Shown in pieces: positions 15,730 to 23,049 of a stretch of 28,586 nt of DNA. The notes below the pieces were generated by a model, which searched no databases, was not told the origin of the DNA, and was given only the letters and a program-made list of their open reading frames with translations. Each line of letters opens with the position of its first letter. Positions within the stretch are counted from its first letter, which is position 1. This stretch comes from JABDQZ01 sp050049775 (GTDB taxonomy: Bacteria; Pseudomonadota; Gammaproteobacteria; Chromatiales; Chromatiaceae), in NCBI GenBank assembly GCA_050049775.1, contig JASFVP010000048.1:1-28586 (forward strand). Reading direction: 5' to 3'. The translations under genes and the position numbers were made by a program.

Positions 15730-16254
15730 ATGCAAGACATCACAGCAAAAGCCGCCCAGATCAAATTGGTGATATTTGACGTCGACGGCGTACTCACCGA
15801 CGGGGCCCTGTTCCTCGGCGACGATGGCCAGGAGTACAAGGCGTTCCATTCACGCGACGGCCATGGCATGGTCATGCTGCAGCAAAGCGGTGTCACCATC
15901 GGCATCATCACCGGGCGCACATCCGAGGTGGTCAAAACGCGCATGCACAGCCTCGGCATCAAACACGTGTTCCAGGGTCAGCGCGACAAGATGCCGGCCT
16001 ACCTGGAACTCAAGCACCAGCTAAACCTGACCGATGACCAGATCGCCTATGTCGGCGACGATGTCGTGGATCTGCCGGTCATGACCAAGGTCGGACTCGC
16101 CATTGCGGTGCAGGACGCCGACAACTTCACCAAGGAACATGCCCACTGGATCACGCCCTCGGGCGGTGGCCGCGGCGCGGCACGCGAAGTCTGCGAGCTG
16201 CTGATGGACGCACAGGGCACCTTGCAAACCACCTTGTGCGGGTATCTGGCTTGA
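15730..16254 (+). CDS. kdsC: 3-deoxy-D-manno-octulosonate 8-phosphate phosphatase
   Basis: HAD-superfamily, C0-capless phosphatase that releases Kdo from Kdo 8-phosphate. The 174-residue product has HAD motif I DVDGVLTDG (nucleophile Asp17, acid Asp19), motif II in GIITGRTSE, Lys of motif III in GQRDKM, and motif IV in YVGDDVVDLPVM. Its C-terminus APSGGGRGAAREVCELLL-like (TPSGGGRGAAREVCE) closes the active site in the tetramer. It sits between kdsD and lptC, overlapping the latter. Confidence 0.97.
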   Translation: MQDITAKAAQIKLVIFDVDGVLTDGALFLGDDGQEYKAFHSRDGHGMVMLQQSGVTIGIITGRTSEVVKTRMHSLGIKHVFQGQRDKMPAYLELKHQLNLTDDQIAYVGDDVVDLPVMTKVGLAIAVQDADNFTKEHAHWITPSGGGRGAAREVCELLMDAQGTLQTTLCGYLA

Positions 16255-16835
16255 TCAACCTGCCGCGACTGACACGGCCGGCGCTGTCCACCCCGCTGCT
16301 GGCAATCGCCCTGCTGACCTGGTTTCTGGCGCAACGGGATAGTGTCGCGCCGACAGCGGTACAGGAGAGCGGCGTGCCGCATGTGCCGAGTTATTACATC
16401 CGCAACCTCGACACCGTCACCATGAACGATCAGGGTATGCCGATGAGAACTCTGCAGTCACCCTATGTCGTCGAGTTTCTCGATGACGAAACCACCGAAC
16501 TGACCACACCGGTGTTTGGCGTGTATCGCCCCGACCAGCCGGCCTGGGACATCCGCTCCGAACACGGCTGGCTGTCCGCCGATGGCGAACTGGCGCTGCT
16601 GTCCGGCCGCGTCACCATGATCCGTCCGGCCAGCCGCGACACCGCGCCGATCAAGATTGTCACCAGCGACCTGCGCATTCAGCCCAACAACAACTACGTC
16701 GAAACGGACAACCCGGTCGATGCCAAAAGCAACAGTGACCACATTGAAGCCGTCGGCATGCAGGGCTGGCTGGAACAGCCCGGGCGCATCAAATTCCTGT
16801 CGAACGTAAAAGCCAGATATGAGCCGAGATTATGA
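16236..16835 (+). CDS. lptC: LPS export protein LptC
   Basis: Bitopic inner-membrane protein of the Lpt trans-envelope bridge that receives LPS from LptB2FG and passes it to LptA. The product is about 199 residues, with one N-terminal membrane span (TPLLAIALLTWFLAQ, about residues 19-33) and a periplasmic beta-jellyroll containing the LptC/YrbK features YYIRNLDTVTMNDQGMP and GWLSADGELALLSGRV. The start is ambiguous: GTG at 16236 lies inside kdsC, and TTG at 16251 overlaps the kdsC stop as TTGA. Neither has a good ribosome-binding site, so translation probably depends on coupling. The stop overlaps the lptA start as ATGA. Confidence 0.92.
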   Translation: MRVSGLINLPRLTRPALSTPLLAIALLTWFLAQRDSVAPTAVQESGVPHVPSYYIRNLDTVTMNDQGMPMRTLQSPYVVEFLDDETTELTTPVFGVYRPDQPAWDIRSEHGWLSADGELALLSGRVTMIRPASRDTAPIKIVTSDLRIQPNNNYVETDNPVDAKSNSDHIEAVGMQGWLEQPGRIKFLSNVKARYEPRL

Positions 16836-17332
16836 GCCTGAACCCACTGATTACTTCCTGCACCGCCCTGTTGCTGTGCCTGCTGTCGTGGCAGGCCGTT
16901 GCCCTGTCGACCGACAAGGACCAGCCGGTATCGATCGAGGCCGACAGCGTCGACATCAACGAAGCCGATCAGCTGGCGATCTATCGCGGCAAGGTGATCG
17001 TCATCCAGGGCAGCATCAGGATCAACGCCAGCAAGGTGGTGGTGCATGATTTCCAGAGCGACAGCGCCTATCTGGTGGCGACCGGCGATCTGGTGAAATT
17101 CCGCCAGACCGCCGACGACCAGCAGCAGATCAAGGGCGCCGGCAAGCAGGTGGAATACGCGCTCAATGATGCCGAGCTGATCCTGACCGGCGATGCCGAG
17201 CTGATCAAGGGCCAGTATGTGTCAAAAAGCGATCGCATCATCTATGACCGTGAAAAGGCGCTGGTCAAGGCCGGTGCCTCGGCCGCCGGTAAGGAACGCG
17301 TCAAGATCACCATCGGCCCGAAAGCGAAATAA
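16832..17332 (+). CDS. lptA: LPS transport periplasmic protein LptA
   Basis: Periplasmic OstA-type beta-jellyroll protein that polymerises into the bridge carrying LPS to the outer-membrane LptDE. The 166-residue product has a signal peptide (about residues 1-25, LITSCTALLLCLLSWQAVA, cleavage after VALS/T region). The LptA core then has QPVSIEADSVDINEADQLAIYRGKV, INASKVVVHD and a QIKGAGKQVEYALNDAELILTGDAEL repeat pattern. It overlaps lptC by four bases and precedes lptB by nine. Confidence 0.96.
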   Translation: MSLNPLITSCTALLLCLLSWQAVALSTDKDQPVSIEADSVDINEADQLAIYRGKVIVIQGSIRINASKVVVHDFQSDSAYLVATGDLVKFRQTADDQQQIKGAGKQVEYALNDAELILTGDAELIKGQYVSKSDRIIYDREKALVKAGASAAGKERVKITIGPKAK

Positions 17333-17341
17333 GCCCGCAAC

Positions 17342-18067
17342 ATGAGTACCCTGTCGGCCAAGAGTCTCAACAAGACTTACCGCGGTAAAACCGTGGTGCA
17401 TGATGTCTCGCTCGAGGTCAACAGCGGCGAGGTGGTCGGCCTGCTCGGCCCCAACGGTGCCGGCAAGACCACCAGCTTCTATATGATTGTCGGCCTGATC
17501 CCGGTCGATGACGGCCAGATCCTGCTCAACAACAAGGACATCACCCACGCGCCGATGCACACCCGCGGCCAGCTGGGGCTTGGCTATCTGGCGCAGGAAC
17601 CTTCCGTGTTCAAGCGCCTGAGCGTAAAAAACAACGTGCTGGCGCTGCTGGAAACTCGCAAGGAGCTCAGCAAACAGGAGCGTCTCAACATCTGTGAAGA
17701 CCTGCTGCATGACTTCAGCATCGGCCATCTCGCCGATAACCTGGCGATGAGCCTGTCCGGTGGTGAAAGACGCCGCCTGGAAATCGCGCGCGCGTTGTCG
17801 GTCAACCCGAAATTCATTCTGCTCGACGAACCTTTCGCCGGTGTCGACCCGATCTCGGTGGTCGACATCCAGAAAATCATCGCCAAGCTCGCCGAAAAAG
17901 GCATCGGCATCCTGATCACCGACCACAACGTCCGGGAGACCCTCGGCATCTGTGACCGCGCCTACATCATCAACGCCGGCAATGTCATCGCCGAAGGCAA
18001 CACCGAGACCATTCTCGCCAACAGCCAGGTGCGCAACGTCTACCTGGGTGAAAATTTCCGTTTATAG
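17342..18067 (+). CDS. lptB: LPS export ABC transporter ATP-binding protein LptB
   Basis: Cytoplasmic ATPase that powers LPS extraction by LptB2FG. The 241-residue protein has Walker A GPNGAGKTT (36-44), Q-loop YLAQEPSVFKRLSV, ABC signature LSGGERRRLEIARAL, Walker B FILLDEPFAGVDP and H-loop LITDHNVRETLGICDRAYI, all characteristic of LptB. It ends 171 bases before rpoN, the conserved lptB-rpoN adjacency of gammaproteobacteria. No lptFG is in the window, which is normal since they are usually unlinked. Confidence 0.98.
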   Translation: MSTLSAKSLNKTYRGKTVVHDVSLEVNSGEVVGLLGPNGAGKTTSFYMIVGLIPVDDGQILLNNKDITHAPMHTRGQLGLGYLAQEPSVFKRLSVKNNVLALLETRKELSKQERLNICEDLLHDFSIGHLADNLAMSLSGGERRRLEIARALSVNPKFILLDEPFAGVDPISVVDIQKIIAKLAEKGIGILITDHNVRETLGICDRAYIINAGNVIAEGNTETILANSQVRNVYLGENFRL

Positions 18068-18140
18068 ACAATTGACAATGTCGTGTTTCTCGACATCTGG
18101 TAAGTTGCGCCGGCCTGTACTATTTGACCTGTATCAACAC

Positions 18141-18172
18141 AAAAAACCGGAGAATAGTGCGTCCGGAGTTTT
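18141..18172 (+). terminator. Weak terminator-like hairpin between lptB and rpoN
   Basis: A CCGGA/TCCGG stem (18147-18151 and 18162-18166, ten-base loop) is extended by an A-run before and a T-run after (18169-18172) that can pair across a 2x2 internal loop. This resembles a bidirectional intrinsic terminator or a partial attenuator in front of rpoN. The stem is short, so the call is tentative. Confidence 0.35.
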
Positions 18173-18174
18173 AA

Positions 18175-18203
18175 TTGAGCTAGAATATATTCAGGCATAC
18201 AAA
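18175..18203 (+). promoter_or_regulatory. Candidate rpoN promoter
   Basis: TTGAGC (18175-18180) and TACAAA (18198-18203) are 17 bases apart and would place a transcription start about 30 bases before the rpoN ATG. An alternative -10, TAGAAT at 18181-18186, lacks a matching -35. Both are moderate matches only. Confidence 0.3.
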
Positions 18204-18238
18204 TAGCATACCAACTTCGCGGGAGCGCATTTCGTTCA

Positions 18239-19720
18239 ATGAAGCAATCGTTACAGCTTCGACTCGGTCAACACCTGACAATGACACCCCAGCTGCAACA
18301 GGCCATCCGCCTGCTACAGCTGTCTACGCTTGATCTGAAGCAGGAAATCCAGGACGCGCTCGACTCCAATATCATGCTGGAAACCGATGAGGATTCCAGT
18401 CGTAACGAAGCCGCCAGCAACGACGCTGGCGACAGCCTGGAAGCGACTTCCGCTGCCGCTGAACGCAATGACTCGAACAACGAAAAGGAAATCAATGCCG
18501 AAGCCAGTGACATGCCGGACGACCTGCCGGTCGACAGTTCCTGGGAAGACGTATTCGATGCGCCCACACCGGTTGCCAGCTCCGGCAGCAGCAACAATAA
18601 CGAGAGCATCGATTTCCTGGCGCAGCAAAGCAGCAACGCCACACTGCACGATCACCTGATCTGGCAGATGAATATGAGCATTTTCAGCGACACCGACCTG
18701 CTGATCGCCAATACCATCATCGACAGCATCAACGAAGACGGCTACCTGACCACCAGCGCAGAAGACATTGTCAGCGCCATCGATGACGAGGAAGTCGAGA
18801 TCGAGGAAGTCGAAGCGGTGCTGCACCGTATCCAGAATTTTGATCCGCCCGGCGTGGCCGCACGAGACACCCAGGAGTGCCTGATCATCCAGTTGCGCCA
18901 GTTGCCGGACGACACGCCATACAAACAGCTGGCCATCCAGCTGGTGCAGGACCTGTTCAAATTCCTCACCCAGCACGACCAAGCCATGATCAAGCGCAAG
19001 CTCAAGATCAATGACGAGCAGCTGCAGCAAATCATGCTACTGATCCGCTCACTCAACCCGCGCCCCGGCAGTGCGGTGGCCGAATCGCGCACCGAGTACG
19101 TCGAACCGGATGTGTTTGTGCGCAAGGTCAATGGTCGCTGGCAGGTGGAACTCAACGGCTATGCCACCCCCAAGCTGCGTGTCAACGCCGAATACGCGTC
19201 ATTTATCCGCCGCGCCGATGACAGCTCCGACAATGTGTCGCTGAAAAATCATCTGCAGGAAGCGCGCTGGTTCATCAAAAGCCTGCAAAGCCGCAACGAA
19301 ACACTCATGAAGGTCGCCACCAAGATCGTCGACTTCCAGCAGGGTTTTCTCGAACACGGCGATGAGGCGATGAAACCACTGGTGCTCAAGGACATTGCCG
19401 ACGAACTGGAAATGCACGAATCCACCATTTCACGCGTCACCACGCAGAAATACATGCACACGCCGCGCGGCACCTATGAATTCAAGTATTTCTTCTCCAG
19501 CCACGTCAGCACCAGTGCTGGAGGGGAATGTTCGGCTACGGCCATTCGCGCACTGATCAAGAAACTGATCGCTGCCGAAAAACCCGAGAAACCACTCAGT
19601 GACAACAAGATTGCGCAAATTCTGGTCGACCAGGGAATCGAGGTCGCCAGACGCACAGTCGCCAAATATCGTGAATCGATGGCGATACCACCATCGAATG
19701 AACGCAAACGCCTGTTATAG
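18239..19720 (+). CDS. rpoN: RNA polymerase sigma-54 factor
   Basis: Sigma-54, which directs polymerase to -24/-12 promoters that need enhancer-binding ATPases. The 493-residue protein has the glutamine/leucine-rich region I (QSLQLRLGQHLTMTPQLQQAIRLLQ, residues about 3-50), an acidic linker (about 50-130), the core-binding domain and the HTH (DEL-EMHESTISRVTTQKYMHTPRG), and a C-terminal RpoN box ARRTVAKYRE (about 470-479) that reads the -24 element. It is followed by hpf, ptsN and PTS genes in the conserved order. A perfectly spaced sigma-54 promoter at 28178 in this same window is a likely target. Confidence 0.98.
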   Translation: MKQSLQLRLGQHLTMTPQLQQAIRLLQLSTLDLKQEIQDALDSNIMLETDEDSSRNEAASNDAGDSLEATSAAAERNDSNNEKEINAEASDMPDDLPVDSSWEDVFDAPTPVASSGSSNNNESIDFLAQQSSNATLHDHLIWQMNMSIFSDTDLLIANTIIDSINEDGYLTTSAEDIVSAIDDEEVEIEEVEAVLHRIQNFDPPGVAARDTQECLIIQLRQLPDDTPYKQLAIQLVQDLFKFLTQHDQAMIKRKLKINDEQLQQIMLLIRSLNPRPGSAVAESRTEYVEPDVFVRKVNGRWQVELNGYATPKLRVNAEYASFIRRADDSSDNVSLKNHLQEARWFIKSLQSRNETLMKVATKIVDFQQGFLEHGDEAMKPLVLKDIADELEMHESTISRVTTQKYMHTPRGTYEFKYFFSSHVSTSAGGECSATAIRALIKKLIAAEKPEKPLSDNKIAQILVDQGIEVARRTVAKYRESMAIPPSNERKRLL

Positions 19721-19743
19721 GCGCATAACAATAGGAGAAAGCT

Positions 19744-20067
19744 ATGCAAATTAGCCTGACTGGTCACCATGTAGACCTCACTGACTCACTTCGTGATTAC
19801 GTTGACACCAAGTTCGAAAGACTGGAGCGACACTTCGATCACGTCACCAATGTGCATGTCATTTTGAGTGTTGAAAAACTGGCGCAGAAGGCGGAAGCTA
19901 CCCTGCATGTCAGTGGCGCCGAAATCTACGCAGACTGCACCCATGAGGACATGTATGCTGCGCTGGATTCCCTGATAGACAAACTGGATCGTCAGGTCAT
20001 CAAGCACAAGGAAAAAATGAAAAGTCACCGTGGCAGCAAGCCACTGCCGGTAGCAGAACAAGAGTAA
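19744..20067 (+). CDS. hpf: Ribosome hibernation-promoting factor, short form
   Basis: A 107-residue HPF/YfiA-type protein that binds the 30S mRNA/tRNA channel and promotes 100S ribosome dimers in resting cells. The beta-alpha-beta-beta-beta-alpha fold is visible in MQISLTGHHVDLTDSLRDYV, ILSVEKLAQKAEATLHVSG and the basic C-terminal helix DRQVIKHKEKMKSH. It lacks the long C-terminal dimerisation domain of long HPF. The start has a good AGGAGA site six bases upstream. It sits between rpoN and ptsN as in most gammaproteobacteria. Confidence 0.97.
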   Translation: MQISLTGHHVDLTDSLRDYVDTKFERLERHFDHVTNVHVILSVEKLAQKAEATLHVSGAEIYADCTHEDMYAALDSLIDKLDRQVIKHKEKMKSHRGSKPLPVAEQE

Positions 20068-20092
20068 CCCTGAATAACACGGTAATACGGTA

Positions 20093-20563
20093 ATGTTTCC
20101 CAGCGGCTTTCTCACCCAGGACAGGGTTTCAATCGACGTCACGCTGCAGAGCAAAAAACGTTTGCTCGAGCAGCTGGCTGAACTGTTTTCCGACATCGAT
20201 CCGGAAATCAGCGCCAACGACATTTTTGAAAAACTGCTGGAAAGAGAACGCCTGGGAAGCACCGGCCTGGGGAAGGGCGTCGCCCTCCCCCACGCCCGTA
20301 TCGAAAACCTCAAGCAGGCTTACGCGGCCTTTATCCGCCTGCAACAGCCGGTCGATTACGATGCCCTCGACAACCAGCCGGTTGATCTGGTGTTCGCCCT
20401 GCTGGTGCCGGGTGAAGCCAACGAACAGCATTTACAGATACTCGCCAGCCTGGCGGGTTTCTTCAACGAAGCAAACAATTGTGAACAGTTGCGCCAGGCC
20501 ACGTCCAGTGAGCAGGTCATTCGTTTGCTCAGCGACAACGTACTGGATGCCCAAAGCGCCTGA
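20093..20563 (+). CDS. ptsN: PTS IIA-like nitrogen-regulatory protein
   Basis: EIIA-Ntr, the output protein of the nitrogen PTS phosphorelay. In other bacteria it regulates potassium transport, sigma-54 related functions and stress responses by protein contact. The 156-residue product has phosphoacceptor His67 in GKGVALPHARIENL, with the preceding RERLGSTGLG typical of the PTS EIIA type-2 domain. It lies between hpf and hprK. Phosphate is expected to come from the EI/HPr pair encoded downstream at 22780-24779. Confidence 0.96.
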   Translation: MFPSGFLTQDRVSIDVTLQSKKRLLEQLAELFSDIDPEISANDIFEKLLERERLGSTGLGKGVALPHARIENLKQAYAAFIRLQQPVDYDALDNQPVDLVFALLVPGEANEQHLQILASLAGFFNEANNCEQLRQATSSEQVIRLLSDNVLDAQSA

Positions 20564-20580
20564 CCATCGAGCTTGTCACC

Positions 20581-21540
20581 ATGTCGGACAGCACATTCAT
20601 CACCATCAAGGACGTCTACGACTCACTTGAATTTCGGCTTTCGCTGCACTGGATCGCCGGTCTGCAGGGCGCTGATCGCATCATCGCCAACAAGTCTTCT
20701 GATAAACGCACCGAGACACTGGCCGGCCCACTGAACTACATCCATCCCAACCGCATTCAGATCATCGGTCATACCGAGCTCGACTATCTCAACGACATGC
20801 AGGAAGAAGCGCGCCAGGATGCGCTGCGGCGTTTATTCAGGGCCGAACCGGCCGCGGTCATTCTGTCGGACGACATCGACGCCGACGACTTTCTCATCGA
20901 CGCCGCCAACGACAGCGAAACCCCGCTGATGTTGACGCCGGTTACTTACAGCCAGTTGCTGGCGCACCTGCATTATCATTTGTCGATCGCGCTGGCCGAA
21001 CACACTTCGATCCACGGCGTTTACCTGGAAGTGCTCGGCATGGGCGTACTGCTCAGCGGCGATGCCGCCGTCGGCAAAAGCGAGCTGGCGCTGGAACTGA
21101 TTTACCGCGGCAACCGCCTGATCGCCGACGATGCACCGGAGTTTTCACGCATCGCACCCGACATCATCAGCGGCCATTGCCCGGAATTGTTACAGGATTT
21201 TCTTGAAGTGCGCGGGCTGGGCATCATCAACATCCGCAAAATGTTCGGTGACAGCGCCATAAAGCGCAGCAAGTATCTGCGCCTGATCGTGCGGCTGGAA
21301 AAAATGACCGACGAACAGCTCAGCAACATGGACCGGCTGACCGGCAGTTACGCCACCACACCGGTGCTCGGCCTGGAAATCCCGCAGGTCACCGTGCCGG
21401 TCGCCCCCGGCCGCAATCTGGCTATCCTGGTGGAAACGGCGGTACGCAACCACATCATGCGACTGAAAGGTTACGATGCCGCAGAGACTTTCATCGAACG
21501 CCAACGCAAGGCCATTGAGGAAGGAGCTCGCCAACAATGA
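20581..21540 (+). CDS. hprK: HPr kinase/phosphorylase
   Basis: Bifunctional enzyme that phosphorylates HPr on Ser46 with ATP (or pyrophosphate) and removes the phosphate by phosphorolysis. The 319-residue product has an N-terminal domain (about 1-130) and a catalytic C-terminal domain with conserved His145 (SIHGVYLE), Walker A GDAAVGKS (160-167), the LIADDAPEF segment and the HprK signature LEVRGLGIINIRKMFG. HprK is well known in Firmicutes and is present in a subset of proteobacteria lacking sugar permeases at the locus. Its stop overlaps rapZ as ATGA. The HPr encoded downstream has the target serine. Confidence 0.96.
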   Translation: MSDSTFITIKDVYDSLEFRLSLHWIAGLQGADRIIANKSSDKRTETLAGPLNYIHPNRIQIIGHTELDYLNDMQEEARQDALRRLFRAEPAAVILSDDIDADDFLIDAANDSETPLMLTPVTYSQLLAHLHYHLSIALAEHTSIHGVYLEVLGMGVLLSGDAAVGKSELALELIYRGNRLIADDAPEFSRIAPDIISGHCPELLQDFLEVRGLGIINIRKMFGDSAIKRSKYLRLIVRLEKMTDEQLSNMDRLTGSYATTPVLGLEIPQVTVPVAPGRNLAILVETAVRNHIMRLKGYDAAETFIERQRKAIEEGARQQ

Positions 21541-22394
21541 GACTGGTCATCGTCACCGGCCTGTCCGGCTCGGGAAAAAGTATCGCGCTCAACGCGCTGG
21601 AAGACGAAGGCTTTTACTGCATCGACAACATGCCGGTGTTCCTGCTGATCGCATTTGCACAAAACCTGATCGAAAACCCCGACGACAGTTTCAGGCTCAC
21701 TGCCATCGGCATCGATGCGCGTTCCGGCCACGACGACCTGCACGAACTGCCGGAGATCGTCAGGAAACTGCGCAATGCCGATATCCATTGCGAGATCGTC
21801 ATGCTCGAAGCGCACGACGAAGTGCTGTTCAAACGCTTCAGCGAAACACGGCGCAAACATCCGTTGAGCAACAAAAGCGTGTCGCTGGCCGGGGCGATCC
21901 GCAAAGAGCGCCAGCTACTGGAGCCATTGCTGATGGCCAGCGACCTGAAAATCGACACCACCCACAGCAATGTGCACCAGCTGCGCGATACCATTCGCTC
22001 ACGCGTGGCGCGCAGCGGTGACACCAGCCTGTCGTTACAGATCGAGTCTTTCGGCTTCAAACACGGCGTGCCCTGCGATTCCGACTTCGTGTTTGACGTG
22101 CGTTGCCTGCCCAACCCGCACTGGCAGCAGGAACTGCGGCCATTGACCGGCAAGGACCAGGCGGTCGCCGATTTTCTTGAGGCGCAACCCGACTCAATCC
22201 GCATGTTCAACGACATCCGCGACTTTGTCATGAACTGGATCCCCAGTTTCCGCGCCGATGGCCGCAGTTACCTGACCGTTTCCATCGGCTGCACCGGCGG
22301 CCAGCATCGCTCGGTTTATCTGACGGAAAAATTGTGTGACTATTTCGAGCAACAACAGATACCAACCATCAGGAACCACCGGGAACTGACATGA
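21537..22394 (+). CDS. rapZ: RNase adapter protein RapZ
   Basis: RapZ (YvcJ/YhbJ) family nucleotide-binding protein. In enterobacteria it binds the GlmZ/GlmY small RNAs and recruits RNase E to control glucosamine-6-phosphate synthase and envelope precursor supply. The 285-residue product has Walker A GLSGSGKS (8-15), a DxRS-like IDARSG segment, and the C-terminal SIGCTGGQHRSVYL signature of the RNA-binding/metabolite domain. The very basic K-rich C-terminal tail of E. coli RapZ is not obvious here (it ends TIRNHRELT), so sRNA binding may differ. It overlaps hprK and the EIIA gene by four bases each. Confidence 0.95.
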   Translation: MRLVIVTGLSGSGKSIALNALEDEGFYCIDNMPVFLLIAFAQNLIENPDDSFRLTAIGIDARSGHDDLHELPEIVRKLRNADIHCEIVMLEAHDEVLFKRFSETRRKHPLSNKSVSLAGAIRKERQLLEPLLMASDLKIDTTHSNVHQLRDTIRSRVARSGDTSLSLQIESFGFKHGVPCDSDFVFDVRCLPNPHWQQELRPLTGKDQAVADFLEAQPDSIRMFNDIRDFVMNWIPSFRADGRSYLTVSIGCTGGQHRSVYLTEKLCDYFEQQQIPTIRNHRELT

Positions 22395-22783
22395 CCGCAG
22401 GCGTTTTACTGGTCAGCCATGAAGGCATCGCCCAGGCCATGCTGGATACCGCAACCCGGGTATGGGGCAAGCTGCCGTTGCCGACCGCTGTTTTGCAGAT
22501 CGAGTTCGACGTCAACCTGCAGCAAGCCACCGAGCGGGCGCAAAAAATGATCAGCGAACTCGACAGCGGTGCCGGCGTTCTGATTCTGGTGGATATCAAG
22601 GGCGCCACGCCGAGCAATATCCTTAATTCGGTCGAGGGCGACATCCGCCTGGTGACCGGACTGAATCTGCCGATGCTGTTTCGCATCTATAATTATGCCG
22701 ACAAAAACATTGACCAGTTGCTCGAGTTAGCCATCGAGGGCGGACAAAAAGGCATCATGCAGCACAGGAAGCAAGCAACGTGA
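22391..22783 (+). CDS. PTS fructose/mannose-type EIIA domain protein
   Basis: A 130-residue stand-alone EIIA of the mannose (ManX N-terminal) family. Phosphoacceptor His10 lies in LLVSHEGIA, and the VDIKGATPSNI segment typical of these EIIAs follows. No EIIB, EIIC or EIID is in the window, so the protein probably serves a regulatory phosphorelay rather than sugar import; this is inference from context. It overlaps rapZ upstream (ATGA) and HPr downstream (GTGA). Confidence 0.93.
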   Translation: MTAGVLLVSHEGIAQAMLDTATRVWGKLPLPTAVLQIEFDVNLQQATERAQKMISELDSGAGVLILVDIKGATPSNILNSVEGDIRLVTGLNLPMLFRIYNYADKNIDQLLELAIEGGQKGIMQHRKQAT

Positions 22784-23049
22784 TTGAAAAGGACGTTGAA
22801 ATCATCAACCAGCTCGGCCTGCACGCGCGTGCTGCCGCCAAGTTCGTCTCGACCGCCAGCCAGTTCAGCTCGGAAATCTATCTCGCCAAGGGGCGGCAGA
22901 AAATCAACGGCAAAAGCATTATGGGCGTCATGATGCTGGCTGCCAGCAAGGGCACGATATTGCACCTCAGCGTTGACGGCGAGGATGAGGAAGAAGCCGC
23001 CAGCGCCATCACCCAACTGATGCAGGACAGGTTCGGGGAAGAACAATGA
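22780..23049 (+). CDS. ptsH: Phosphocarrier protein HPr
   Basis: Small phosphocarrier between enzyme I and the EIIA proteins. The 89-residue product has active His15 in LGLHARAAAKF and regulatory Ser46 in NGKSIMGVM, both at canonical positions, so it is suited to phosphorylation by EI and by the HprK encoded 1.2 kb upstream. Translation begins at a GTG that overlaps the EIIA stop as GTGA. It could equally be named ptsO/npr given the rpoN-linked context. Its stop overlaps the enzyme I start as ATGA. Confidence 0.96.
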   Translation: MIEKDVEIINQLGLHARAAAKFVSTASQFSSEIYLAKGRQKINGKSIMGVMMLAASKGTILHLSVDGEDEEEAASAITQLMQDRFGEEQ

